Shown: in pieces, positions 25,928-34,452 of the stretch
Position numbering within the stretch: the first letter of the stretch is position 1
Layout of the letters: every line of letters starts with the position of its first letter
Source: Aquisphaera giovannonii
GTDB taxonomy: Bacteria; Planctomycetota; Planctomycetia; Isosphaerales; Isosphaeraceae
Direction: 5' to 3'
Length of the DNA: 64,000 bases
Assembly (NCBI RefSeq): GCF_008087625.1
Contig: NZ_CP042997.1
Location: 2,480,001 to 2,544,000, forward strand
Program-made: the position numbers and the translations under genes
The notes under the pieces: generated by a model
The model's input: the letters and a program-made list of their open reading frames with translations, nothing else
Told to the model about the DNA's origin: nothing
The model's database searches: none

Positions 25928-28621
25928 ATGAATATCGAGCAGGGACGGCTCCTCGACGAGCGAGCGAAGTCCATCCCGTGGCGGCGCTGGGGGCCGTATC
26001 TCAGCGAGCGGCAATGGGGGACCGTTCGCGAGGACCGCAGCGACCACGGCGACGCCTGGAACGACTTCCCCCACGAGCACGCGATCGCCCGCTCCTATCG
26101 CTGGGGCGAGGACGGCCTGGCCGGGCTCTGCGACGACCGTCAGCGACTTTGCTTCGCCCTAGCGCTCTGGAACGGCCGCGACCCGATCCTCAAAGAGCGC
26201 CTGTTCGGGCTGACCAATGGCCAGGGGAACCATGGCGAGGACGTCAAGGAGTACTACTTCTACCTGGATAGCACGCCGACTCACTCGTACCTCAGGCTCC
26301 TGTACAAGTACCCCCACGCCGCCTTCCCCTACGCGGACCTCGTCGCGACGAACGCCTCCAGGGGCCTGCTCGACCCCGAGTACGAGTTGATCGACACCGG
26401 CATCTTCGACGAGGACCGCTACTTCGACGTGCTCGTCGAGTACGCCAAGGCCTCCCCCGAGGACGTCCTGATCCGCATCACGATCACCAACCGCGGGCCC
26501 GATCCTGCCGACCTCCACGTGCTGCCGACCCTCTGGTTCCGCGACGTCTGGTCCCACCCCCCGTTCCTCGCCCGGCCGACGATGGACGAGAAGGCCGGCG
26601 CGATCCATGCGACGTCAGCCGGACTCGGCGAATTCGTCCTTCGCGCCGAGGGCGGTCCACCATTCCTTTTCACCGAGAACCAGACCAACGAGCAGCGTCT
26701 CTTCGGCCGGCCGAATCGAACGCCGTTCGTCAAGGACGCGTTTCACGAGCTCGTGGTCCACGGCCGGACGCACGCGGTGAACCCGGAGAGGACCGGGACG
26801 AAGGCCGCCGCGCATTATCCGATGACGATCCCGGCCGGCGACTCTCGCGTCATCCGCCTGCGGCTGACCCGCATCGACGGGCCCGCCGCCTTCGAGGGCG
26901 AGCCTTTCGGGGCCGGCTTCGAAGGTGTGCTCGCCGAGCGGATCGGCGAGGCCGACGCGTTCTATGCCGAGATCATCCCGCCGTCGATCGGCGAGGACGC
27001 GCGCAACGTGATGCGACAGTCGCTCGCCGGCATGCTGTGGACGAAGCAGTTCTACCACTACGACGTCGACACCTGGCTCTCGGAGCGAGGCTGCGATCCC
27101 TACTCGCATCGCGGCAGGCGGGCGCCGCGGAACGAGCACTGGCACCACATGCACAATGCGGACGTCATCTCGATGCCCGACAAGTGGGAATACCCCTGGT
27201 ATGCCGCCTGGGACCTGGCCTTCCACGCCCTCCCCCTGGCGCTCGTGGACGAGGAGTTCGCCAAGGGGCAGCTCAAGCTGATGCTCCGCGAGCGTTACAT
27301 GCACCCCAACGGCCAGATCCCGGCCTACGAATGGAACTTCGGGGACGTGAATCCTCCGGTCCACGCCTGGGCCACGATCTTCACCTACCGCCTCCAGAAG
27401 TCGCGGACCGGCGAGGGGGATCGGGCGTGGCTGAAGACCTGCTTCCAGAAGCTGGGACTCAACTTCACCTGGTGGGTCAACCGCAAGGATCGCGCGGGGC
27501 GGAACGTCTTCGAGGGGGGGTTCCTCGGGCTGGACAACATCGGCGTCTTCGATCGCAGCAGTCCGCTGCCGACCGGCGGCTCTCTCGAGCAGGCCGACGG
27601 CACGGCCTGGATGGCGCTCTTCTGCCAGAACATGCTGGAGATCGCCGTCGAGCTGTCCGCGGCCGACCCGTCCTACGGCGAGATGGCCCTGAAGTATGGC
27701 GAGCACTTCGTCTGGATCGGCTCGGCAATGGCGCATCTCGGGCAGGACACGGGGATGTGGGACGAGCAGGACGGCTTCTTCTACGACGTCCTCCGACTGC
27801 CCGACGGCCAGGCACGACGCCTCAAGGTGCGATCGATGGTCGGCCTGCTCCCCCTCTGCGCCGCGACGACCTTCGACGAGCAGGACCTGATGTCTGTCCC
27901 GGAGTTGGAGGATCGCTTCCGATGGTTCCAGAGGACGCGGCCCGAGCTCTTCTCCGCCATCCACGACCCGACCAGGCCGGGAGTGGCCCGCCGTCGGCTG
28001 GGCTCGATCCTGGACGAGGCGAAGCTCCAACGGGTCCTCGCGAGGATGCTCGACGAGGAGGAGTTCCTCTCCGAATTCGGCATTCGGTCTCTCTCCCGAT
28101 ACCACTCCGGCCACCCATACATCGACAGGGCAGGAGGGGAGGAATATCGCGTCGCTTACCTGCCGGCGGAATCGGATAGCAGGATGTTCGGCGGCAATTC
28201 GAACTGGCGCGGGCCGATCTGGCTGCCGGTCAATGCGCTGATCATTCGCGCGCTGCTCCAGTACTACCTCTACTACGGCGACGCCTTCCGGGTAGAATGC
28301 CCGACCGGCTCGGGACGGCTCATGAATCTCTATCGGGTCGCCGAGGAGATCGCGGCACGACTGTCGCGCATCTTCGTCAGGGACGAGCACGGCCGCCGCC
28401 CGATCTTTGGCGGGACGCGCAAGTTCCAGGAAGACGCGCACTGGCGTGACTACCTGCATTTCTACGAGTATTTCCACGGCGACAACGGGGCCGGTTTGGG
28501 CGCCGCACATCAGACCGGCTGGACCGGCCTGATCGCCAGCAGCCTGAACCTCTTCGCCAACCTGACACCCGAACGCCTCCTCCAGGACGGCAAGGCCTCC
28601 TATCACAACCGCTCGCGCTGA
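25928..28621 (+). CDS. GH63-type glucosidase (MGH1-like glycoside hydrolase)
   Basis: An 897-residue cytoplasmic-type protein without a signal peptide, matching the large bacterial GH63 glucosidase group. The N-terminal beta-sandwich (YYFYLDSTPTHSYLRLLYKY) is followed by an (alpha/alpha)6 barrel containing WDLAFHALPLALVDEEFAK, PAYEWNFGDVNPPVHAW and LDNIGVFDRS. Near the C-terminus is NWRGPIWLPVNALIIRAL with the region expected to hold the catalytic base. Such enzymes hydrolyse alpha-glucosides or mannosylglycerate/glucosylglycerate-type substrates; the exact substrate is unknown. The ATG at 25928 begins NIEQGRLLDERAKSIPWRRWG, where family similarity starts, so an in-frame upstream extension is discarded. 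A single plus-strand gene. Confidence 0.9.
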   Translation: MNIEQGRLLDERAKSIPWRRWGPYLSERQWGTVREDRSDHGDAWNDFPHEHAIARSYRWGEDGLAGLCDDRQRLCFALALWNGRDPILKERLFGLTNGQGNHGEDVKEYYFYLDSTPTHSYLRLLYKYPHAAFPYADLVATNASRGLLDPEYELIDTGIFDEDRYFDVLVEYAKASPEDVLIRITITNRGPDPADLHVLPTLWFRDVWSHPPFLARPTMDEKAGAIHATSAGLGEFVLRAEGGPPFLFTENQTNEQRLFGRPNRTPFVKDAFHELVVHGRTHAVNPERTGTKAAAHYPMTIPAGDSRVIRLRLTRIDGPAAFEGEPFGAGFEGVLAERIGEADAFYAEIIPPSIGEDARNVMRQSLAGMLWTKQFYHYDVDTWLSERGCDPYSHRGRRAPRNEHWHHMHNADVISMPDKWEYPWYAAWDLAFHALPLALVDEEFAKGQLKLMLRERYMHPNGQIPAYEWNFGDVNPPVHAWATIFTYRLQKSRTGEGDRAWLKTCFQKLGLNFTWWVNRKDRAGRNVFEGGFLGLDNIGVFDRSSPLPTGGSLEQADGTAWMALFCQNMLEIAVELSAADPSYGEMALKYGEHFVWIGSAMAHLGQDTGMWDEQDGFFYDVLRLPDGQARRLKVRSMVGLLPLCAATTFDEQDLMSVPELEDRFRWFQRTRPELFSAIHDPTRPGVARRRLGSILDEAKLQRVLARMLDEEEFLSEFGIRSLSRYHSGHPYIDRAGGEEYRVAYLPAESDSRMFGGNSNWRGPIWLPVNALIIRALLQYYLYYGDAFRVECPTGSGRLMNLYRVAEEIAARLSRIFVRDEHGRRPIFGGTRKFQEDAHWRDYLHFYEYFHGDNGAGLGAAHQTGWTGLIASSLNLFANLTPERLLQDGKASYHNRSR

Positions 28622-29068
28622 CGCTGGTCACAAGACGCGACGGAGCATCCCGCGGCATGCGAGAGGGGGTGCCGCTGTGATTCGAGCTTTCATTCCCGAT
28701 CGCCGGCAGCGACCGGCCGTCCGCGTGGGCTGGCGCGACTTCCTTCCGCGCCGGCCGGGGCACGCTCCAACTCGCCGCGGGGATGACTCATGGGATGGCC
28801 GGGTGGGAGAGCCCAGGTCGCTGTCTGGAAGAAGGCAGGCGGAGGCTCATCAAGCCAACAGGCGGCTCGCCACCGCAGGGCCCCCATCCTGAGCGGAAAG
28901 TCTTCGGTCGCTGCCCGAGTTTGAGTTGAGGACGTACCGGCGTGCAGACATGATTCGTGGTCTGGCGGCGTTCAGCCAGGTGGATCCCCGCACGTCCCGG
29001 CCGCCTTCGCGAGGGGGAATCTCTCCTCCTCCGGTAGTCTCTCGGCAGGTTGGACTCTGGGTCGAGGA
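28622..29068. other. Intergenic stretch after the glucosidase gene
   Basis: About 450 bp with no believable gene. Only a weak 6-bp hairpin (GCGGCA 28652-28657 with TGCCGC 28670-28675) follows the glucosidase stop and could help end its transcript. Confidence 0.4.
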
Positions 29069-29410
29069 GAGGCTGCCCGAATCCAGGAGTGGAAAGTCCC
29101 GGAGCAGGCGATCGACGTGCGGCTCAGTCTCGCGGATGCCGAGGCGCAAGCTTCGCCGGTGGACGGGGAGCGAAAGGCCCTGTGCAAGGAGCAGGAGCGG
29201 TTGCGGGAGAAGCTCCAGGCGCTCGGCGACCGCACCTCGAGTGAGGGGCTGAGGGAACGATTCGTCAGCACGTTCGCCCCGCAGAAAGATCGCCTCGCGA
29301 CCAGCAGGGGGGAGTACGATCGGCTCCCGGAGGAAGGTGCTCGGCTACGTCCCGAGGCCGACGGACCCATGCTCGGGTGGGATGAGGCGCAGGGCGCCTG
29401 GGGCGGTTGA
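29069..29410 (+). pseudogene. Remnant of a DUF4139/coiled-coil protein C-terminus
   Basis: Read in the frame of the GTG at 29117, this stretch gives EWKVPEQAIDVRLSLADAEA, then the coiled coil KEQERLREKLQALGD, SEGLRERFVSTFAPQKDRL and a degenerate end. The order (Q-E-R-L-R-E, an R-Y/F-V-x-x-F step, QKDRL) resembles the C-terminal helical part of DUF4139-type planctomycete proteins. The upstream beta domain and a proper start are absent, and the reading frame deteriorates on both sides. I judge it a decayed fragment rather than a live gene. Family assignment rests on pattern memory only. Confidence 0.4.
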
Positions 29411-29480
29411 CGGAGGTCGAAGGCGGGAGACGATCTCGAGGGTAAAGTTCAGGCCGGACGAATGAACCGAGGTGGCGACG

Positions 29481-29523
29481 ACTCCCCGCGAGGCCGGCCC
29501 GCCCGGCCGGCCTCGCGGGGAGT
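29481..29523 (-). terminator. Strong GC hairpin downstream of the PPIase gene
   Basis: ACTCCCCGCGAGGCCGG (29481-29497) pairs perfectly over 17 bp with CCGGCCTCGCGGGGAGT (29507-29523) around a 9-nt loop, 9 nt beyond the PPIase stop codon. There is no T-tract on the minus strand, so it is a hairpin-only terminator or 3' stabiliser. Confidence 0.7.
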
Positions 29524-29532
29524 TCGGGGCGA

Positions 29533-30621
29533 TCAGCGGGACGTCTTGGGCGTCGCCGCACCGGCTGCGGGTGTGCCCGCGGGTGCGGCGGGGGCGGCCG
29601 GGAAGAGGTCCTTGGGCATGGGCTTGACGTCGATCTTGGCCTGCTTCCGCTCCTCGGTGACGATGTTCTTCTGGAGGTCGCCGGCGTAGTACTGGACGAC
29701 GGCCGGCTTGATCTGCTCGAAGTCCGGCAGCTTCCCCTCCTTGCGGTCGGTCACCTGGATCAGATGGAAGCCGTAGGGCGTCTCGACCGGCCCGGAGATG
29801 GAGCCCTTCTTGAGCCGGAAGGCCACGTCGGTGAACTCCGTGATGAAGCCGCTCCGGAGGGTGATGTAGTCGAGGTCGCCGCCGGCGGTGCCCGCGTTGG
29901 CGGGGTCCTCCGAGTACTTGTTGGCGGCCTCGGCGAAGCTCATCTTGTTGGCGTCGAGCTGGGCCTTGATGCCCAGGAGCTTCTGCTTGACCTTCTCCTT
30001 GTCGGCGGAGGGGGCGTCCGGGTCCACCCGCAGCAGGATGTGGCTGGCCCGCACCTGGGTGCCGCTGAAGAGGTCCTTGTTGTCGTTCAGGTAACGCTGG
30101 AGCTCGGCGTCGGTCGCCTTGGCCTTCACGTACTCGGACCAGCGGATGCGGTTCTCCAGCTCCGCCCGCATGTCCTTGAGGTCGATGTTGTTCTCCTTGA
30201 GGGCGGTCTCGAGGTCCTGCTTGTCCTGCTTCAGGCTGCTCTCGACGCGGGAGATCTCCTCATCGACCTTGGCCCGATCGACCGCGATCTTCTGGCGGTT
30301 GAGGAACATCGTCAGGAGCTTCGTGTTGACGAGGGAGTCCACCACGTTCCGATAGAGCTGGTCGCGATCCTCGGCCGCCGGGATGGGGTACCGGCTGAGG
30401 AAGGTGATGACCTCGCCCTTGGTGACTTTGTCGGAGACGTTCCCTTCGGACACCGTCGCGACGACGTCGTTGTAGCCCGGGATTTGGGCGCGGGGGGTGG
30501 AGGCCTGCGGCCCCGCCGGGGCGGCCGGCGGCTGGGCCTGGGCGAACGTGGGGGTTGGGGCGCCCGCGACGGCCCCTAGGATGAAGATCGAAAGAAGCCC
30601 GGCCTGGACGCTCCTGCCCAT
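29533..30621 (-). CDS. Exported parvulin-type peptidyl-prolyl isomerase (SurA/PrsA-like)
   Basis: A 362-residue protein with a signal peptide (AGLLSIFILGAVAGAPTPTFA), a Pro/Ala-rich spacer and a SurA-like helical N-domain (ITFLSRYPIPAAEDRDQLY to about residue 190). A rotamase domain follows (VRASHILLRVDP, FAEAANKYSEDPANAGTAGGDL, SGPVETPYGFHLIQV). The tail is rich in Pro, Ala and Gly. It should help fold exported or outer-membrane proteins in the periplasm. The ATG at 30621 is preceded by GGAG 9 nt upstream; an in-frame start seven codons earlier lacks this. It is monocistronic with a large hairpin after it. The 277 bp between it and manA contain repetitive C/G runs and no gene. Confidence 0.92.
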   Translation of the reverse strand: MGRSVQAGLLSIFILGAVAGAPTPTFAQAQPPAAPAGPQASTPRAQIPGYNDVVATVSEGNVSDKVTKGEVITFLSRYPIPAAEDRDQLYRNVVDSLVNTKLLTMFLNRQKIAVDRAKVDEEISRVESSLKQDKQDLETALKENNIDLKDMRAELENRIRWSEYVKAKATDAELQRYLNDNKDLFSGTQVRASHILLRVDPDAPSADKEKVKQKLLGIKAQLDANKMSFAEAANKYSEDPANAGTAGGDLDYITLRSGFITEFTDVAFRLKKGSISGPVETPYGFHLIQVTDRKEGKLPDFEQIKPAVVQYYAGDLQKNIVTEERKQAKIDVKPMPKDLFPAAPAAPAGTPAAGAATPKTSR

Positions 30622-30898
30622 CGAACCAATCTCCGTCGACAAGGATTACCGAGGTTGGCCGCCGACCTGTCGCGGCGACGGGGCGGGGAAAGGTCCGCCC
30701 CGCATCCCGGCGTTGCGCGCGGGATCCCGGTTTCTCCCGGTTGTACCGGTTCTGCGGGTTTTCCTCAATCCCGCCCCCGGGGCGACGAGGGTGGGGGCGG
30801 GGGGCCGCCGGCTACACAATCGCCGGTCGGGGATGATCTAATACCGTCCTCGAGACCACGCAACCGGGTCCCGCCGCCGGGGCCCAGGAGAATACGAC

Positions 30899-31885
30899 AT
30901 GGGCCGGACCGCCCTCTACCCGCTGCACTTCACGCCGATCCTCCGCCGCCTCCTCTGGGGCGGGCGTCGCCTGGGGACGGTGCTCGGGAAGCCCATCGGG
31001 GATGGGTCGGATTATGCCGAGAGCTGGGAACTTGCCGACTACAAGGATGCGGTGAGCCTCGTGGACGAGGGCCCGCTGGCCGGAACCTCGCTCCGCGACC
31101 TCATCCGGGACAGGCCGGCCGAATTGCTCGGGGAAGGCCTCCGCGGGCTCTCGCAATTCCCGCTGCTGGTCAAGTTCATCGACGCCCGCGAGGACCTGTC
31201 ACTCCAGGTCCATCCCGACGACGAGAGGGGCAAGCGGCTGGCGAACGACAACGGCAAGACCGAGACCTGGGTGATCCTGGCGGCCGAGCCGGGCGCGAAC
31301 ATCTATGCCGGGCTGAAGCCCGGCGTGGACCGCGAGGGGCTCGCCGCGGCGATGGAGGCCCGGAACGTCGCCCCGCTGCTCCATCACTTCCCGGCCCGGC
31401 CCGGCGACTGCATCCTGATCGAGGCCGGCACGGTGCACGCCATCGGGGCGGGGGTGCTGCTGGCCGAGATCCAGCAGATGTCCGACGCCACGTTCCGGCT
31501 GGACGACTGGGGGCGCGTCGGGCCCGACGGCAAGCCCAGGGAGCTGCACATCAGCCAGTCCCTGGAGTCGACCGACTTCGGACGGGGCCCGGTCCACCCC
31601 GTCACGCCGGACTCCTCCACGAGCGCGGCGGGGAATACGCGAGAGCGGCTCTCGCGGACCTCCTACTTCGCCCTGGAGCGGTGGCGCCTGAAAGCCCCGG
31701 AGTTTCTGGGCGATACCTCCCGGTTCACGATCCTGATGGGCCTCTCCGGCGCGGCGACCGTCTCCGGCGGGGGCCAATCCGCCCGCCTCGAGCTCGGGCG
31801 CACGCTGCTCCTGCCGGCCGCCGCGGGGCCCTGCGAGGTGATCCCGGAGGGCGAGGCCTCGGTCCTCTCGTGTTCCGTGCCCTGA
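30899..31885 (+). CDS. manA: Mannose-6-phosphate isomerase, class I
   Basis: A 328-residue zinc enzyme interconverting mannose-6-phosphate and fructose-6-phosphate. The zinc-site motifs are present: LQVHPDDE with His105, KTETW with Glu122, and the downstream GTVHAIGAGVLLAEIQQ histidine. The sequence begins YPLHFTPILRRLLWGGRRL, as expected for the short bacterial class I form. It feeds GDP-mannose and polysaccharide synthesis or mannose use. The start has no strong Shine-Dalgarno (AGGAGAAT lies about 9 nt upstream). It is followed at 31904 by a promoter for the next operon, so it is probably transcribed separately. Confidence 0.94.
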   Translation: MGRTALYPLHFTPILRRLLWGGRRLGTVLGKPIGDGSDYAESWELADYKDAVSLVDEGPLAGTSLRDLIRDRPAELLGEGLRGLSQFPLLVKFIDAREDLSLQVHPDDERGKRLANDNGKTETWVILAAEPGANIYAGLKPGVDREGLAAAMEARNVAPLLHHFPARPGDCILIEAGTVHAIGAGVLLAEIQQMSDATFRLDDWGRVGPDGKPRELHISQSLESTDFGRGPVHPVTPDSSTSAAGNTRERLSRTSYFALERWRLKAPEFLGDTSRFTILMGLSGAATVSGGGQSARLELGRTLLLPAAAGPCEVIPEGEASVLSCSVP

Positions 31886-31903
31886 CGCTCTTCGCGCGGG
31901 GCG

Positions 31904-31932
31904 TTGGCATGGAAATGACGAATCCCTATAAT
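31904..31932 (+). promoter_or_regulatory. Near-consensus sigma70 promoter of the MoxR-DUF58-transglutaminase operon
   Basis: TTGGCA (31904-31909), a 17-bp spacer and a perfect TATAAT (31927-31932). A start near 31939 gives a leader of about 50 nt to the MoxR ATG at 31989. It is the best promoter match found in the window. Confidence 0.85.
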
Positions 31933-31988
31933 CATCCGTGACTCCGGGTCCCGGGCGCGGACCATCCCCACAGGCTCGAGCGGCACGC

Positions 31989-32972
31989 ATGAATCAACCC
32001 CAGACGATTGAATCGGACACGGATGAGACCATCAACCACGACTTGCTGAGCCTGTCCAACCGCCTGGTGGAGAATGTCGGCCTGGTCGTGCTCGGCAAGG
32101 CCGACGTGGTCCGGCTCGCCGTCGTCGCGTTCATCGCGGAGGGGCACATCCTCATGGAGGACGTGCCGGGCGTGGGCAAGACCCTGCTGGCCAGGGCCCT
32201 GGCCGCGAGCGTGGACTGCACGTTCAAAAGGATCCAGTTCACCCCGGATCTGCTGCCGTCCGACGTCATCGGCTCGAGCATCTTCCACAATCCCAGCGGC
32301 GAGTTCGTGTTCAAGCCCGGGCCGCTGTTCTCCAACGTCATCCTCGCGGACGAGATCAACCGCACGACCCCGAGGACGCAGAGCGCTTTGCTGGAGGCGA
32401 TGAGCGACCGTCAGGTGTCCGTCGAGGGCAAGACGTATCCCCTGGACCCGCCGTTCATCGTGCTGGCGACGCAGAACCCGTTCGAGTTCGAGGGGACCTA
32501 CGTCCTGCCGGAGAGCCAGCTCGACCGGTTCATGATCCGCCTCCACATGGGCTACCCCATCCGCTCCGAGGAGCGGCGGCTGCTGGCCAGCCATCGCGAC
32601 GGGGCGCCCGTGGAGTCGCTCTCCCCGGTGCTGAGCATCGACGACATCCTGCGACTCCAGCGCGGGGTGCGCCAGGTCCGCGTCGACGACGCGATCGCCG
32701 ACTACCTCCTGGACATCGTGCACCTGACGCGACGCAGCGAGGACCTGCACGTCGGCGTGAGCACCCGCGGCGCCCTCACGCTGTACCGCGCGGCCCAGGG
32801 CCTGGCGCTGGTCTCGGGGCGGGATTACGTCATCCCGGACGACATCAAGGACCTGGCGGTCCCCGTCCTGGCGCACCGGGTCCTCGGCAAGTCCTTCCTC
32901 CAGGCCGGGCAATTCGGGGCCGCCGAGGCGATCATCAGGGACACCGTGGACCGCGTCCGGGTCCCGGGCTGA
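31989..32972 (+). CDS. MoxR-family AAA+ ATPase
   Basis: A 327-residue AAA+ ATPase of the MoxR group, chaperone-like proteins that work with DUF58/VWA partners. Walker A is PGVGKTLLA (GKT at 63-65), Walker B ILADEINR, sensor 1 VLATQNPFEFEGTY and arginine-finger region LPESQLDRFM. The ATG at 31989 gives the usual N-terminus; an in-frame upstream start adds 17 Pro/Arg-rich residues. It is the first gene of a three-gene operon with DUF58 and a transglutaminase membrane protein, the classic MoxR cluster arrangement. Confidence 0.95.
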   Translation: MNQPQTIESDTDETINHDLLSLSNRLVENVGLVVLGKADVVRLAVVAFIAEGHILMEDVPGVGKTLLARALAASVDCTFKRIQFTPDLLPSDVIGSSIFHNPSGEFVFKPGPLFSNVILADEINRTTPRTQSALLEAMSDRQVSVEGKTYPLDPPFIVLATQNPFEFEGTYVLPESQLDRFMIRLHMGYPIRSEERRLLASHRDGAPVESLSPVLSIDDILRLQRGVRQVRVDDAIADYLLDIVHLTRRSEDLHVGVSTRGALTLYRAAQGLALVSGRDYVIPDDIKDLAVPVLAHRVLGKSFLQAGQFGAAEAIIRDTVDRVRVPG

Positions 32973-33030
32973 TCGCGGGGGCGAGGCGGGTCGAACAGGG
33001 CAACACCGGGCACGGCCGAGGGACCCCGCG

Positions 33031-34452
33031 ATGAGCATCGAGGAGAGGATCCGCCCGGCCGCGTCCCGGGGCCTGGTGGGCCGCGTGGCGCGCGGCGTCG
33101 CCCAGGCGCTCGTCCCCACCGAGAGGACGATCCCGACGCGCGAGGGTCTGCTCTACTGCCTGGTCATCGCGCTCCTCCTGGCGGCGGGATGGAGCCAGCA
33201 GGTCAACCTGATCATGCTCGTCGCGACGCTTGCGGCCGGGCCGGGGCTGATGTCGCTGATCGGAGGGAGGGCGTTCCTGAGGAGGTTGAGCGTGGTCCGG
33301 CGTGTCCCGGCGTACGTCTTCGCCGGCGACCCCCTGGCCGTCGACTACACGCTGGAGAACAGCAGGAGGTGGTCGGCCGCCCTGGCCGTCTTCATGGAGG
33401 ACCTGCTGGTCCCCGTCGATCGCCAGGCGGCCGGCGGGGCGATCGCCCCGAAGGTCTTCTTCCCTCGCGTGCCGGCCGATGACCGCGTCCGCCTGCGCTG
33501 GGCGGGCCCGTCGCCCCGGCGCGGGCGTTATCGCTTCCGCGACCTGGACCTGGGGACCCGCGCGCCTTTCGGCCTGGTCGAGCGGAGGGTGACCATCCCG
33601 CTCGCGGAGGAGATCGTCGTCTACCCGCGGATCGGCCGATTGACGCGGCGGTGGTTCCAGCTCCAGCGGCTGGCGAACGAGAACCGGATGGGCAAGCGGC
33701 GGGACAGCTCGTCGCAGCACGAGGAGTATCACGGGCTCCGCGATTACCGGGACGGCGACAGCCCGAGGTGGATCCACTGGCGGACCTCGGCCCGTCGTGG
33801 CGAGCTGATGGTCAAGGAGTTCGAGCAGCAGAACGAGCAGGAGCTGGCGCTGCTGCTGGACCCGTGGCTGCCGCGGACCAAGGTGCCGCCGGGGCTGCGG
33901 GACGCGATGGAGGAGGCGATCTCGCTGGCCGCCACGGTCTGCGTGGAGACCTGCCGCCGCCAGGGCCGTCGGATGGTGCTCGGCTGGACCGGCGCGACGC
34001 CCGGGGTCTGCCAGGGGCAGGGGTCGGTGAAGCTCCTGCACGAGCTCCTGGAGCAGCTCGCCGTGATGCGGCCGGCGAGCGAGGGGAGCCTGGCGGAGCT
34101 GATCGACGCGCTGCCGCCGACGACGCTGCGGGATTCGCTGCTCGTCATCATCTCGACGCGGCCGGTCCAGCTCGCCGAGGAGGCCGAACGCTCGTCGCGA
34201 CTGGCGGGGGGGGCGGCCCGCAACCTGCTCTCGCGGACGATCGTCCTCAACGCCGCGCAGGGCGAGATCTCCGACCTCATGGAGGACGTGAGGGACGGTT
34301 CGCGCAGCCTGATCGAGAACCGCCTGACGAGCACCGAACAGGAGCGACTCGACGATCAGGAGGACCGTCGGCGGGCGGTCGCGGCCTCCCCGGCGGGGGC
34401 CAACGGGGAGATGGCGGCGGGCGGCCCGTCGGAAGGCGCGGTGAAGGCATGA
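33031..34452 (+). CDS. DUF58 domain protein
   Basis: A 473-residue protein with two N-terminal membrane helices (LLYCLVIALLLAAGWSQQ; NLIMLVATLAAGPGLMSLI), a beta-rich periplasmic or cytosolic region, and the DUF58 signature LRDYRDGDSPRWIHWRTSAR followed by a VWA-like segment (ELALLLDPWLP). DUF58 proteins partner with MoxR ATPases; the precise role is not known. It starts 58 nt after moxR, and its stop overlaps the next gene's start (ATGA, 34449-34452), indicating translational coupling. The C-terminal 40 residues are low-complexity. Confidence 0.92.
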   Translation: MSIEERIRPAASRGLVGRVARGVAQALVPTERTIPTREGLLYCLVIALLLAAGWSQQVNLIMLVATLAAGPGLMSLIGGRAFLRRLSVVRRVPAYVFAGDPLAVDYTLENSRRWSAALAVFMEDLLVPVDRQAAGGAIAPKVFFPRVPADDRVRLRWAGPSPRRGRYRFRDLDLGTRAPFGLVERRVTIPLAEEIVVYPRIGRLTRRWFQLQRLANENRMGKRRDSSSQHEEYHGLRDYRDGDSPRWIHWRTSARRGELMVKEFEQQNEQELALLLDPWLPRTKVPPGLRDAMEEAISLAATVCVETCRRQGRRMVLGWTGATPGVCQGQGSVKLLHELLEQLAVMRPASEGSLAELIDALPPTTLRDSLLVIISTRPVQLAEEAERSSRLAGGAARNLLSRTIVLNAAQGEISDLMEDVRDGSRSLIENRLTSTEQERLDDQEDRRRAVAASPAGANGEMAAGGPSEGAVKA

